A stretch of 64,000 bases of DNA, from NCBI GenBank assembly GCA_052084925.1, contig JBQDEV010000005.1:1-64000 (forward strand). Direction: 5' to 3'. Below, one piece after another: positions 43,263 to 52,312 of the stretch. The translations under genes and the position numbers were made by a program. The stretch comes from CmP2 sp052084925 (lineage in GTDB: Bacteria > Actinomycetota > Actinomycetes > Actinomycetales > Micrococcaceae). Each line of letters opens with the position of its first letter. The first letter of the stretch is position 1. Below the pieces are notes generated by a model, which was given only the letters and a program-made list of their open reading frames with translations, did no database searches and was not told the DNA's origin.

Positions 43263-44678
43263 TCAGCCGTGATTGCGGGAAATCTCCACCATCTCCCGAC
43301 GTTCCACGACCTTCACCCGCTCGCGTTGCACCGGTCCGTTCTCGCTGTGGGCCTGGCCCAGGGACTGCTCGTGGGCGTCCAGGGCGAGCCAGCCCTCCCA
43401 GGTGGTGTACTCCACGCCCCGGGACTCCAACAGGTCCAGGATGGACTGCGCGTCGGGGTCATCGGCGGTGAACAGGTGCCCGGCGTCGTCCAGCAGGTGG
43501 GTGATGGTCTCCAGGGCGTCGGACTTGGTGTGACCGATCAGCCCCACGGGACCGCGCTTGATCCAGCCGGAGGTGTAGAGGCCGGGCACCGGGGCACCGG
43601 CGTCGTCGAGCACCCGGCCCTCCTCGTTCTTGATCACACCGCGGGTCTCGTCGAATTCCACTCCGGCCACCGGGGAACCAAAGTAGCCCACCGCGCGGTA
43701 GACCGCCTGGACTGGGTAGTCGAGGACTTCTCCGGTGCCGGTGACGTTGCCGGTGCCGTCGAGCTGCATGCGCTCCATGCGCAGCCCGGCCACCGTGCCG
43801 TTGTCTCCGGCGACGATCTCCACGGGCTGCTGCAGGAAGTGCAGGTGCAGCCGACGCGAGGCGGCCTCGGCCGGGTCGCGCTCCTCCTGCTCCATCAGCC
43901 AGTTCGTCAGGGTGCCGAGCATGGTCTTGATCTGGTTGTTTGTCTCGGCGGCTTGTTCTGAGGCCTCGTCGAATTCGAAGTCCTCCGGGTAGAGCACGAT
44001 GTCGACGTCGCGGGAATGCGCCAGCTCACGCAGCTCCAGTGGGGTGAACTTCACCTGGGCGGGACCGCGCCGACCGAAGATGTGTACGTCGGTGACCGCG
44101 GAATCGCGCAGTCCGGCGTAGACGTTGTCCGGGATCTCGGTGACGAGCATGTCCTCGGCGTGTTTGGACAGCACCCGAGCCACATCCAGGGCCACGTTGC
44201 CGTTGCCGATCACCCCGACTTCACGGGCGGTCAGCGGCCACTCGCGGCCGACATCAGGGTGTCCGTCGTACCAGTTCACGAAGTCGGCGGCACCGTAGGA
44301 ACCGTCCAGATCCACACCCGGCACATCGAGTTCCGCATCGCGGATAGCGCCCGTGGAGAACACGACGGCGTCGTAGTGGCGGCGCAGGTCTTCGAGGGTG
44401 ACATCGGAGCCGAAATCGACGTTTCCGAGGAAGCGGATATCGCCGCGGTCCATCACCTTGTGCAGGGCCTTGACGATGCCCTTGATGCGGGGATGATCGG
44501 GGGCCACTCCGTAGCGGATCAGCCCGTAGGGCGCGGGATAGCGGTCGAAAAGATCGATCGAGACCTCGTAGTCCTTCTCCGCTTTGGTCAGCAGATCGGC
44601 GGTGTAAACGCCAGCGGGCCCGGCTCCGACGATGGCGATGCGCAGCGGGCGCGAGGGGGTCGATGCGGTTTCGGTCAC
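43263..44678 (-). CDS. fprA: Ferredoxin/adrenodoxin-type NADP+ reductase, FprA-like
   Basis: A 471-residue two-nucleotide-binding flavoenzyme. It has the FAD site AIVGAGPAGVYTADLL, GVAPDHPRIKGIVKAL, the NADPH site VGVIGNGNVALDVARVL, and the C-terminal GLYTSGWIKRGPVGLIGHTKSDALETI. It is close to Mycobacterium FprA, which moves electrons between NADPH and ferredoxins. A GTG start has AAGGATGG upstream; TACAGT near 44709-44714 may be its -10. It is divergent from lactate permease. Confidence 0.92.
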   Translation of the reverse strand: MTETASTPSRPLRIAIVGAGPAGVYTADLLTKAEKDYEVSIDLFDRYPAPYGLIRYGVAPDHPRIKGIVKALHKVMDRGDIRFLGNVDFGSDVTLEDLRRHYDAVVFSTGAIRDAELDVPGVDLDGSYGAADFVNWYDGHPDVGREWPLTAREVGVIGNGNVALDVARVLSKHAEDMLVTEIPDNVYAGLRDSAVTDVHIFGRRGPAQVKFTPLELRELAHSRDVDIVLYPEDFEFDEASEQAAETNNQIKTMLGTLTNWLMEQEERDPAEAASRRLHLHFLQQPVEIVAGDNGTVAGLRMERMQLDGTGNVTGTGEVLDYPVQAVYRAVGYFGSPVAGVEFDETRGVIKNEEGRVLDDAGAPVPGLYTSGWIKRGPVGLIGHTKSDALETITHLLDDAGHLFTADDPDAQSILDLLESRGVEYTTWEGWLALDAHEQSLGQAHSENGPVQRERVKVVERREMVEISRNHG

Positions 44679-44775
44679 GGTCCATCCTTATATGCGGTGA
44701 GGTTCGCCTCCACTGTACCCGGCTGCGCCCAATGAGGCACCCGAGGAAGAGTCATCGCGCCGCCAGCGAAAATCA

Positions 44776-44836
44776 TGGTTGACCAATGTGATGCACCTCA
44801 TATAAAGTCTGTGGTCAGACCACTGTGGTCAGTCCA
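44776..44836 (+). promoter_or_regulatory. Lactate permease promoter with three GntR/LldR-type operators
   Basis: -35 TTGACC (44779-44784) and -10 TATAAA (44801-44806), 16 bp apart, make a near-consensus promoter. Three palindromic sites surround it: TGGTTGACCA (44776-44785), TGGTCAGACCA (44812-44822) and TGGTCAGTCCA (44826-44836). TGGTnnnACCA is the operator form of FadR/LldR GntR proteins. Site 1 covers the -35, sites 2 and 3 lie just downstream of the -10. Confidence 0.82.
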
Positions 44837-44892
44837 CAGCGGAGGTACGGATACCCCGGCCTCCGAGATCCGAGGAAACCAGGAGGCCCCTC

Positions 44893-46560
44893 GTGAGCAC
44901 CTTCACCGCCATGACCGATGCTGTGGGCAACAGCGTCGGACTCTCAGCATTGGTCGGCTCGCTGCCGCTGATCACGTTCTTCGTCATGTTGCTCGCGGTG
45001 AAGGCCCGCGCGCACATCTGCGGCGCTGTCGCACTGCTGGTGGCCCTGCTGGTCGCCATCCTCGGATTCCAGATGCCGTGGGACCTGGCAGTCCTCTCAG
45101 CCACCCAGGGCGCGGTCTTCGGACTCTTCCCCATCGTGTGGATCGTGGTGCTGGCGCTGTGGTTCTACCAGGTCACCGTGCTCAGCGGCCGCTTCGAAGA
45201 CATGCGCACCCTGTTCGACACCATCGGCGGCGGTGACCTGCGCATTCAGGTCATCCTGATCGCCTTCTGCTTCGGCGGGCTGCTCGAAGCCCTGGCCGGG
45301 TTCGGTGCCCCGGTGGCGATCACCGCCACGATGATCCTCGCTCTGGGCCTGAAGCCGCTGAAGACCGCCACCGTGGTGCTCATCGCCAACACCGCACCCG
45401 TGGCCTTCGGCGCGGTCGGTATCCCGATCACCACCGCGGGCGTCCTCACCGATCTGGACCCCAACGTCATCGGTGCCGTGGTCGGCCATCAGGCTCCGCT
45501 GCTGGCCGTGATGGTCCCGTTCTTCCTGCTGCTGATCATCGACGGCCGTCGCGGTCTGCGCGAGGCGTGGCCGGCCGCGCTGGTGATCGGCGCCTGCTTC
45601 TCGATCGCCCAGTGGTGGAGTGCCACCTTCTTCTCCTACGAGCTCACCGACGTCGTCGCGGCCTTGGCCGGGTTGGCAGGTGCGGTGATCCTGTTGCGCT
45701 TCTGGAAGCCCCGCGGCACCGAAGGAGTCCGCCAGCGCCTCGGTGTCGAAGCTCCCGCTCCCACGGAAACACTCACTGCGGTGCGCGTGTGGATGGCTGT
45801 GCTGCCCTACATCATCGTCGTCGGTGTTTTCGGCATCGCTAAGCTCTGGACCGTGGGCGTGGATGTGCCCGCAGCCCTCACCGCCACCAACATCGCCGTG
45901 CCGTGGCCCGGCCTGGACGGTCGTCTACTCGACGGCGCCGGGGACCCGATCTCCGGCACCGTGTACTCCTTCCAGTGGCTCTCCAGTCCCGGCACCCTGC
46001 TACTGATCGCCGGGCTGATCACCGCCGTCGTCTACACGATCTTCCACGGCAACGGTGCCTTCCGCCTCACCCTGGGCAACGCCCTGGCCGAGATCGGGCG
46101 CACCATCTGGAAGATGCGCTTCGCCGGGATGACCATCGTCTCGGTCCTGGCGCTGGCCTACGTCATGAACTTCTCCGGTCAGACCATCGCCATGGGCACC
46201 TGGGTCGCCGGACTCGGCGCCGCCTTCGCCTTCTTCTCGCCGGTGCTGGGCTGGATCGGCACCGCCGTCACCGGATCGGACACCTCTGCGAACGCCCTGT
46301 TCGCCAACCTGCAGAAGACCGCAGCACTGGAGGCCAGCCTCGATCCGCACCTGATGACCGCCGCCAACACCTCCGGCGGCGTGGTCGGCAAGATGATCTC
46401 CCCGCAGTCCCTGGCCATCGCCGCTACCGCGGTGAGCATGGACGGTAAGGAGTCCCACATCTTCCGGGCCGTCATCTGGTGGTCGGTCGGGCTGCTGCTG
46501 GTGCTGTGCACCGTGGTGTTCCTGCAGTCCAACGTGCTCGCCTGGATGCTTCCGCTCTAA
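44893..46560 (+). CDS. lctP: L-lactate permease
   Basis: A 555-residue, 12- to 14-helix LctP/LldP transporter. Family motifs: FGGLLEALAGFGAPVAITATMILALG, PVAFGAVGIPITTAGVLTDLD, and GSDTSANALFANLQKTAA near the C-terminus with NTSGGVVGKMISPQSLAIA. It imports L-lactate (and related 2-hydroxy acids) with protons. GTG start with AGGAGG at 44881-44886. It leads a two-gene unit with a GntR regulator. Confidence 0.95.
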   Translation: MSTFTAMTDAVGNSVGLSALVGSLPLITFFVMLLAVKARAHICGAVALLVALLVAILGFQMPWDLAVLSATQGAVFGLFPIVWIVVLALWFYQVTVLSGRFEDMRTLFDTIGGGDLRIQVILIAFCFGGLLEALAGFGAPVAITATMILALGLKPLKTATVVLIANTAPVAFGAVGIPITTAGVLTDLDPNVIGAVVGHQAPLLAVMVPFFLLLIIDGRRGLREAWPAALVIGACFSIAQWWSATFFSYELTDVVAALAGLAGAVILLRFWKPRGTEGVRQRLGVEAPAPTETLTAVRVWMAVLPYIIVVGVFGIAKLWTVGVDVPAALTATNIAVPWPGLDGRLLDGAGDPISGTVYSFQWLSSPGTLLLIAGLITAVVYTIFHGNGAFRLTLGNALAEIGRTIWKMRFAGMTIVSVLALAYVMNFSGQTIAMGTWVAGLGAAFAFFSPVLGWIGTAVTGSDTSANALFANLQKTAALEASLDPHLMTAANTSGGVVGKMISPQSLAIAATAVSMDGKESHIFRAVIWWSVGLLLVLCTVVFLQSNVLAWMLPL

Positions 46561-46615
46561 GGCACGGCAGGCGGCGGGTATGATGATTCGGTCATTCTGA
46601 ACTCAGGAGTACACC

Positions 46616-47347
46616 GTGCCCGCTTCCTCTCGCGCCTACACCATCGTTCTCGATTGGCTGGAGCAACGGCTGCGCTCCGGTGAGATCACCGTGGGCGACA
46701 AGCTGCCCAGCGAACGCGATCTGGCCGAGGAATTCGGCATCTCCCGGGCCTCGGTGCGCGAGGGAGTGCGGATCCTGGATGCGATGGGGCTGGTGCGCTC
46801 GGCCACCGGTTCGGGCCCGCGCGCCGGTGCGGTGGTCATCTCCGAGCCGTCCACCGCCCTGGCCTGGGCGCTGCGCATGCACATCGCCACCCAGTCGCTG
46901 CCGGTCCGGGACATCGCCCAGACCCGGTTGCTGCTGGAGATCCAGTCGGCTCGGGACGCGGCCGCCGCACCGGAGACGGAACAGCGTCAGGACGTTCTGG
47001 ATCGGGCGGCGGAGCTGCTCGACGTCATGGATGATCCGGAGCTGCCCTCGCTGCGTTTCCACGAACTGGACTCCGAGTTCCACACGGTGCTGACCTCGTT
47101 GGCGGGCAACGTGGTGGTGGAGACCATCATGGACTCGCTGCGCCAGGCCACGATCGGCTACGTGCAGGAAACCGTCGCCGGGCTCTCCGACTGGCCCGCG
47201 GTACGTGCCGAGTTGCAGGTGCAGCATCGAGGAATCCTGCAGACCTTCCGGGACCGCGACGGCGAGGCGGCGGCCGCCGCGCTGCGCCATCACATCACCT
47301 GGTTCTACAGCCTGAGCGCGCCCGACAAGGACCCCATCGACCACTAG
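46616..47347 (+). CDS. LldR-like FadR-family regulator of lactate permease
   Basis: A 243-residue GntR protein: winged helix VGDKLPSERDLAEEFGISRASVREGVRILDAMGLV and an FCD domain (FHELDSEFHTVLTSLAGN, VQHRGILQTFRDRDGEAAAAALRHHI) whose His and Asp residues suit metal-carboxylate binding. Its position 56 bases after lctP and the operators upstream of lctP make it the natural repressor, relieved by lactate. A TATGAT (46577-46582) could be an internal -10, and AGGAG precedes the GTG. Confidence 0.88.
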   Translation: MPASSRAYTIVLDWLEQRLRSGEITVGDKLPSERDLAEEFGISRASVREGVRILDAMGLVRSATGSGPRAGAVVISEPSTALAWALRMHIATQSLPVRDIAQTRLLLEIQSARDAAAAPETEQRQDVLDRAAELLDVMDDPELPSLRFHELDSEFHTVLTSLAGNVVVETIMDSLRQATIGYVQETVAGLSDWPAVRAELQVQHRGILQTFRDRDGEAAAAALRHHITWFYSLSAPDKDPIDH

Positions 47348-47356
47348 ACTGGTGAC

Positions 47357-47899
47357 ATGGCCTCATCGCGTTCTGCTTCGTCCCGCCGTTCCTCCGACCC
47401 CATGGATGTGTTCACTCCCGCGTACCGCCGGCTGGTCCCGGAATTGCTGGGCATCGAATGGAGTGCCCAGGAGGGCATGAGCGCCCAGGAGTTCGGCGCC
47501 CGCTGCGCGCAGAGCCCGGCGGCCGAGCACTTCTCCGACACCGACCTGGAGATCCCGGTGGCGCTGAGTCGGTTCTATCTGGCGGTGGGCGGCTGCGAGG
47601 AAGTACTGGAGACCGACCACTTCTTCTTCGCCCCTGAGGAGTTCGACGTGCGCGACGGACACCTGATGTTCCTCGAGGACGCCGAGGAGTCCACGGTGTG
47701 GGGCATCCCGGTGGATCAGCTGAGCCTGCCTGACCCGCTGGTCGCCCAGCGCAGCTCCGGCGCCGACGCCGAGACCGGGGCCTGGCGGTCACTGGAGGGC
47801 ACCGTCTCCGAGTTCATCACCGACTTGTTCGCCTGGATGCTCGAGACCGCCGATGCGGATTCTGACGCGGACGACGCCGACGAGGACGGGCGGGCGTGA
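47357..47899 (+). CDS. Hypothetical acidic protein
   Basis: A 180-residue soluble protein, not recognised. It has a Ser-rich start, then VFTPAYRRLVPELLGIEWSAQEG and ALSRFYLAVGGCEEVLETDHFFFAPEEFDVRDGHLMFLEDAEESTVWGI, and ends in an Asp-rich tail. The middle segment resembles SUKH/SMI1-like proteins in having conserved aromatic and VWGI-type strands, but this is only suggestive. TAGACT (47345-47350) is six bases before the ATG. It overlaps the HIT gene by four bases. Confidence 0.7.
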   Translation: MASSRSASSRRSSDPMDVFTPAYRRLVPELLGIEWSAQEGMSAQEFGARCAQSPAAEHFSDTDLEIPVALSRFYLAVGGCEEVLETDHFFFAPEEFDVRDGHLMFLEDAEESTVWGIPVDQLSLPDPLVAQRSSGADAETGAWRSLEGTVSEFITDLFAWMLETADADSDADDADEDGRA

Positions 47900-48393
47900 G
47901 CGGACCACGCAGCTTCCCCTCGCACGCCCCACACGGCTACGCGTGCCCGTTCTGCGGGCTGGCCAGCGGCGATGTCAACGATCCCGGGAATCGCTGCGAG
48001 CTGGAGGACCTGGTGTATCGGGACGAGGAGCTCATCGTGTTCATGGCGGTGGACGGTTTCGGCCCGCACGAGGGCCACGCCATGATCAGCCCCGCCGCCC
48101 ACATCGAAACTCTCTACGAGATGCCGGACCGGGTGATGCAGCGCATCGGGCTGATGAGCCGCCAGGTGGCGATCGCCATGAAGGATGCTTGGGCACCGGA
48201 GGGCATCAGCACCCGCCAGCACAACGAGCCGGCCGGGAACCAGCACGTCTGGCACTACCACCTGCACGTGTTCCCGCGGTACTCCGACGACATGCTCTAC
48301 CGGCAGCTACGCCACCCGGTGGATCCGGCGGTACGGGCGCTCAAGGCCCGAGAACTCGCGGCCGCGCTCGACGTCGACCCGACCCGGATCTGA
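47896..48393 (+). CDS. HIT-family nucleotide hydrolase/transferase
   Basis: A 165-residue histidine-triad protein. Histidine triad HVWHYHLHV, plus the N-terminal CPFCGLASGD with a possible zinc pair, EELIVFMAVDGFGPHEGHAMISP and NEPAGNQHVWHYHLHVFPRY. Such enzymes split AMP-containing nucleotides. It starts at a GTG overlapping the previous stop. Confidence 0.93.
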   Translation: MSGPRSFPSHAPHGYACPFCGLASGDVNDPGNRCELEDLVYRDEELIVFMAVDGFGPHEGHAMISPAAHIETLYEMPDRVMQRIGLMSRQVAIAMKDAWAPEGISTRQHNEPAGNQHVWHYHLHVFPRYSDDMLYRQLRHPVDPAVRALKARELAAALDVDPTRI

Positions 48394-48399
48394 ACGTGC

Positions 48400-49476
48400 T
48401 CAGCCCTCGCGGTGCACCACGTAGTCGGCGAACTGCGCCAGCGCCGCGGTGACCGGGGTGGGTTCCAGTGGCTCCAACGCCTGCTTCGCCCGGGCCGCCC
48501 AGCCGCGGGTCAGCGACCACGCCTCGTCGATCACCCGGTGGGACTTCACCGCTTGCACGGCCGCATCGAGCTGGGTGTCGGTCTCCAGCGGTCCATCGAC
48601 TAATTCGAGGGCGGCAGCGGCGTCGACGTCGCCGTTGTGGGCTGCTTGGCGCAGCAGTAGCACCGGAAGGGTGGCCACACGCTCGCGGAGGTCGGTGCCC
48701 GGAATCTTGCCGGAAGAGGCTTGCTCCGCGGTGAGGTCGATGATGTCGTCGGCCAGCTGGAACGCCATGCCCACCTGGTCGCCGTAGCGCTTCATAATCT
48801 CCACGGTGGCCTCATCCGCGCCGCCGTGCAGTGCGCCGAGCCCGGCCGAGGCCGAAATTAGTGACGCCGTCTTGCCGTTGATGACCTTCAGATAGTGAGC
48901 CAGCGGGTCCTCGCCGTCCTGGGGGCCTACAGTCTCCCAGAGCTGCCCCATCACCAGGGCCTCGAACGTCTCCGCGTGCACCTTGATGGAGGGGTAGCCC
49001 ATCTCGGACATGCCCAGTGAGGCGCGGGCGAAGATCAGATCGCCGGCAAGGATGGCCACCAGGTTGGACCACTGCCGGTGGGCGGTGGGGGCGCCGCGAC
49101 GCAGTTCCGCCTCGTCCATCACGTCGTCGTGGTAGAGGGTGGCCAGGTGGGTCAGCTCCATCACGGTGGCCACGCGGCGCACCTGCCAGGAGATCTCCAC
49201 CTCGGTGCCGTCGGCAACCCCGGGGTCGGCGAGCAGGGAGGCCAGCACGGTGAGGAGCGGGCGCACGCGCTTGCCGCCGGCGTCGAGCAGGTGGCGGGAG
49301 ACATTCTCGGCCAGCCGGTCGGCGTTGGTCAGGGCGGCGACCAGTTCGTCCTCGATGATTGTCAGGGAGTCGACAAGCGCGCCGACGAGCTGCTCGTGCT
49401 CCTCCAGGGCGTCGAACCCGGGAGGCAGGCCGAGGGTCGGGGCCAGGCCTGCTGCGTCATCGGTTGCGGAACTCAC
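48400..49476 (-). CDS. Polyprenyl diphosphate synthase for the menaquinone side chain
   Basis: A 358-residue trans-isoprenyl synthase with first Asp-rich motif DDVMD in LATLYHDDVMDEAELRRG, second motif FQLADDIIDL, and GGKRVRPLL. By position beside menJ and menF it likely makes the menaquinone tail. I start at GTG 49474-49476, seven bases after TAGTGT (minus-strand, 49484-49489); the longer in-frame reading from 49614 overlaps menJ. It follows menJ on the same strand. Confidence 0.9.
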   Translation of the reverse strand: MSSATDDAAGLAPTLGLPPGFDALEEHEQLVGALVDSLTIIEDELVAALTNADRLAENVSRHLLDAGGKRVRPLLTVLASLLADPGVADGTEVEISWQVRRVATVMELTHLATLYHDDVMDEAELRRGAPTAHRQWSNLVAILAGDLIFARASLGMSEMGYPSIKVHAETFEALVMGQLWETVGPQDGEDPLAHYLKVINGKTASLISASAGLGALHGGADEATVEIMKRYGDQVGMAFQLADDIIDLTAEQASSGKIPGTDLRERVATLPVLLLRQAAHNGDVDAAAALELVDGPLETDTQLDAAVQAVKSHRVIDEAWSLTRGWAARAKQALEPLEPTPVTAALAQFADYVVHREG

Positions 49477-49486
49477 CTGCACCACA

Positions 49487-50851
49487 CTAGCGAACTTGGG
49501 CACCCGATGCGCCGAGTTGTTGCAGGGTGTCTTGGGTGGAGGCCGCGGGCACCATGGACTCGATGATGCGCACGGCCCGATCCACGGCCGAGCCGCCGTC
49601 GGGATCGACCACATTGGACATGATCTGCACGACGACGCGCAGCAGGCTCGGCACGCTCATCCCGGTGGCCAGCGCGGCGCGTAGCACCTGGGGGTGGCCG
49701 ATGAGTCGCGCAAACACCGTACCCAGGGCGAAGTGGGAGCCCCACTCCTCGCGCGTGAGCCGCGGATAGCGGGAGAGCTGAGCCTCACGGCCGGCCACGG
49801 TGGGAGAGGCCAGGGCGGTGACTGTGAGGTCCGCGGCGTGCCGGGCAGCTTCCATGGCGAAGGAGATGCCCTCGCCGTTGAACGGGGACACCATGCCGGC
49901 GGCGTCGCCCACCAACAGCATGCCCGGCACGTACTGCGGGGTGCGGTTGAAACCCATCGGCAGCGCCGCCGAGAGGATCTTCGAGCCCCGGGTGTCCTCG
50001 GAGATGCCCCAGGACTCGGTGAGGGCCCCGGTCCAGTCCTTGAGCACGGAGCGGTAGTTCAGGCTGCCGAACTGGGGCGAGGTGTCGAGGATGCCCAGGC
50101 CCACGTTGACGGTGCCATCCCCCACGGGGAACAGCCAGCCGTAGCCGGGCAACGGGTTGCCGTCGGCGTCGGGCAACTGCAGCCAGGACTCGATCCAGTC
50201 GTCATCATGGCGTGGGGAATCGTAATAGGCGCGCACGGCCACCCCCATGGGCCGGTCGTCGCGCTTCTCCAGTCCCAACGACACCGCCGTGCGGGTGGAG
50301 TTCCCGTCGCAGGCCAACACGACGTCGGCGTGAAAGTCCTGGAACTGCCCGGTCTTGCGCCCGGTCTCGGAGAGCAGCTCGGCGCGTAATCCGATCACGC
50401 GGCCCGAGGGCGAGGTCAGCGCCTGGGTCACGCCGTGGCGTTCGAGTACGCGTGCCCCGGCGGCGCGGGCGTGTTCGGCGAGCTGGTGGTCGAAGTCGTG
50501 ACGGGTGCGCACCAGGGAGTAGTTCGGCCAGGTGCTGGTTTCCGGCCAGGGCACTTCCACGGCTCGGCCGTGGGCCACCAGTCGCAGCCCGCGCATGTGC
50601 CGCCAACCCTCGGATGCGGGGTGGGCGAGTCCCATCAGGTTCATCTCGCGCACGGCCTGCGGGGTGAGCCCGTCGCCGCAGACCTTCTCGCGGGGAAAGC
50701 TAGTCTTCTCTAACACCACGACGTCGACGCCGGCACTGGCCAGATGCCAGGCCGCGGTAGCCCCGGCGGGACCGCCTCCGGCGATGAGAACCTGGGCCCG
50801 CTGCTCGCTGCGGGCAGGGTGGGCCGGGTGGATGCTCGGGGTGGGAACCAT
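49487..50851 (-). CDS. menJ: Geranylgeranyl-reductase-family flavoprotein, MenJ-like
   Basis: A 454-residue FAD enzyme. FAD motif VLIAGGGPAGATAAWHLASAG, then KVCGDGLTPQAVREM, PGYGWLFPVGDGTVNVGLGIL and VGDAAGMVSPFNGEGISFAMEAARHAAD, all typical of the geranylgeranyl reductase family. In mycobacteria MenJ saturates one isoprene unit of menaquinone. It sits between the polyprenyl synthase and menF. The ATG 50849-50851 follows TAGACT by seven bases; a longer in-frame stretch extending to 52153 is antisense to menF and not part of the gene. Confidence 0.88.
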   Translation of the reverse strand: MVPTPSIHPAHPARSEQRAQVLIAGGGPAGATAAWHLASAGVDVVVLEKTSFPREKVCGDGLTPQAVREMNLMGLAHPASEGWRHMRGLRLVAHGRAVEVPWPETSTWPNYSLVRTRHDFDHQLAEHARAAGARVLERHGVTQALTSPSGRVIGLRAELLSETGRKTGQFQDFHADVVLACDGNSTRTAVSLGLEKRDDRPMGVAVRAYYDSPRHDDDWIESWLQLPDADGNPLPGYGWLFPVGDGTVNVGLGILDTSPQFGSLNYRSVLKDWTGALTESWGISEDTRGSKILSAALPMGFNRTPQYVPGMLLVGDAAGMVSPFNGEGISFAMEAARHAADLTVTALASPTVAGREAQLSRYPRLTREEWGSHFALGTVFARLIGHPQVLRAALATGMSVPSLLRVVVQIMSNVVDPDGGSAVDRAVRIIESMVPAASTQDTLQQLGASGAQVR

Positions 50852-50872
50852 ACCCGCTAGTCTAGGTGAGTC
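50852..50872. promoter_or_regulatory. 21-bp divergent promoter with overlapping -10 elements (menJ/menF)
   Basis: The two start codons are separated by 21 bases. On the minus strand TAGACT (50859-50864) is seven bases before menJ ATG. On the plus strand TAGTCT (50858-50863) is nine bases before menF ATG. The two hexamers overlap by five bases, so polymerase can occupy only one direction at a time. Each -35 region lies inside the opposite gene. Confidence 0.7.
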
Positions 50873-52279
50873 ATGACAGATCTCGTGTGCGTTGTCCGTG
50901 CGGTGAACCCCGCCTCGGTGCCGATCCCTGCCCTGCTCGATCTCGGTGCGACCTCGATGTGGTGGCGCCACGGGGCGGGCCTGCTGGGGTGGGGCGAAGC
51001 GGCCGTCACGCGCACCCGCGGCGAGGAACGCTTCACCGAGGCGCGCCATTGGTGGGAGGACCTCGCCGAGCGAGCCCATGTGGTCGGCGATGTGGTGCCG
51101 GGACGCCAGTTGCCCGTCGCGTTCGCCTCGTTCACCTTCGACGCCCGCTCCGCGACCGACTCGGTGCTGACAGTGCCCGAGATCCTCATCATCAGCCGCT
51201 CCGAGGGGACCTGGCTGGTGTGGCAGCGCCCCATGGAACAGACCGACGAGCTGTCCCTGCGCAAGGCCGCCTCGGTGACCACCGAGGAGATGATGGATCG
51301 GGCCCGCGAGTTCTGGGATCCGGTGGGCACCGCCGCCTGGCTGGGCCGCAAAGAAGTAGCCGACTTCCCGTGGCCGCGCACTTCGGTGCCGGTCTCCGAG
51401 ATCCAGGCGATTCCGAGCGCGGCGATGGGCGAGCACGACTACGTGGAGTCGGTGGCCGCGGCGCTGTCCACGCTGCAGCAGGGCGCGATCCGCAAGATCG
51501 TGATGGCCCGCGACGAGGTCGTCTACCTGCCCGAGGGCATCGACGTGCCCCGCACCCTGGCCCATCTCACCCGCGACTACGAGCACTGCTGGACCTACCT
51601 CGTGGACGGACTTTTGGGTTCGACGCCGGAGCTGCTCATCGCCCGCAAACAGGGCCATGCCGAAGCGCGGGTGCTGGCGGGCACTGCCGATCGCGCCGGG
51701 GTGGATGCCACGAACCAGCGCAGCACCGACGCCGATGAGGCTTACGTCGCCGAGCAGCTGGTCAACCATCCGAAGCAGCGCCAGGAGCACCGCTACGCCG
51801 TCGATTCGCTCGTCGAGCGGCTGCAGCCCTACGCCCGCTCTCTGCATGCCGGCGACACCCCCTTCGTGCTCCGGCTGCCGAACGTGTGGCACCTGGCCAC
51901 CGATGTCACGGCGGAGCTGAAAAACGACGACGACGCTCCCGTCTCGGTGGTGACCCTGGCCGAAGCGGTGCACCCGACCGCGGCGGTGGGCGGCACCCCG
52001 CGTGAACAAGCCGTCGACGAGATCCACCGGCTGGAGTCGCTGGGCCACGGCATGGATCGCGGCCGCTACGCCGGGCCGGTGGGCTGGGTCGACGCCCACG
52101 GCGACGGCGAATTCGGGATCGCGTTGCGCGGGGGTCAGTTGGAGTCGCCCCACACCATCCGCCTGTACGCGGGCTGCGGGATCGTCGCCGGATCAGACCC
52201 GGAGGCCGAGCTGGCCGAAACTAAAGCGAAGATGCGCCCGATGCTCTCCGCCTTGGCGGAGCTGCCCGAGTCCGAGTAG
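50873..52279 (+). CDS. menF: Isochorismate synthase, menaquinone type
   Basis: A 468-residue chorismate-binding enzyme making isochorismate from chorismate. Conserved stretches: AIRKIVMARDEVV, FLV-type SSTPELLI analogue GSTPELLIARK, ARVLAGTADR, TLAEAVHPTAAVGGTPREQAVDEI, GPVGWVDAHGDGEFGIALRGGQL and YAGCGIVAGSDPEAELAETKAKM. With no catecholate siderophore biosynthesis gene in view and with menD and menC nearby, the menaquinone role is preferred. It shares a tiny promoter with menJ. Confidence 0.93.
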   Translation: MTDLVCVVRAVNPASVPIPALLDLGATSMWWRHGAGLLGWGEAAVTRTRGEERFTEARHWWEDLAERAHVVGDVVPGRQLPVAFASFTFDARSATDSVLTVPEILIISRSEGTWLVWQRPMEQTDELSLRKAASVTTEEMMDRAREFWDPVGTAAWLGRKEVADFPWPRTSVPVSEIQAIPSAAMGEHDYVESVAAALSTLQQGAIRKIVMARDEVVYLPEGIDVPRTLAHLTRDYEHCWTYLVDGLLGSTPELLIARKQGHAEARVLAGTADRAGVDATNQRSTDADEAYVAEQLVNHPKQRQEHRYAVDSLVERLQPYARSLHAGDTPFVLRLPNVWHLATDVTAELKNDDDAPVSVVTLAEAVHPTAAVGGTPREQAVDEIHRLESLGHGMDRGRYAGPVGWVDAHGDGEFGIALRGGQLESPHTIRLYAGCGIVAGSDPEAELAETKAKMRPMLSALAELPESE

Positions 52280-52312
52280 GCCGCTGACTCCGGCCCGCCG
52301 GGCTCGTCTGGG

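Noticed and set aside
50852..52153. Extension of the menJ frame upstream through the menF region
   Set aside because: The extension is antisense to menF, and the true menJ start at 50851 has a -10 at the right distance.
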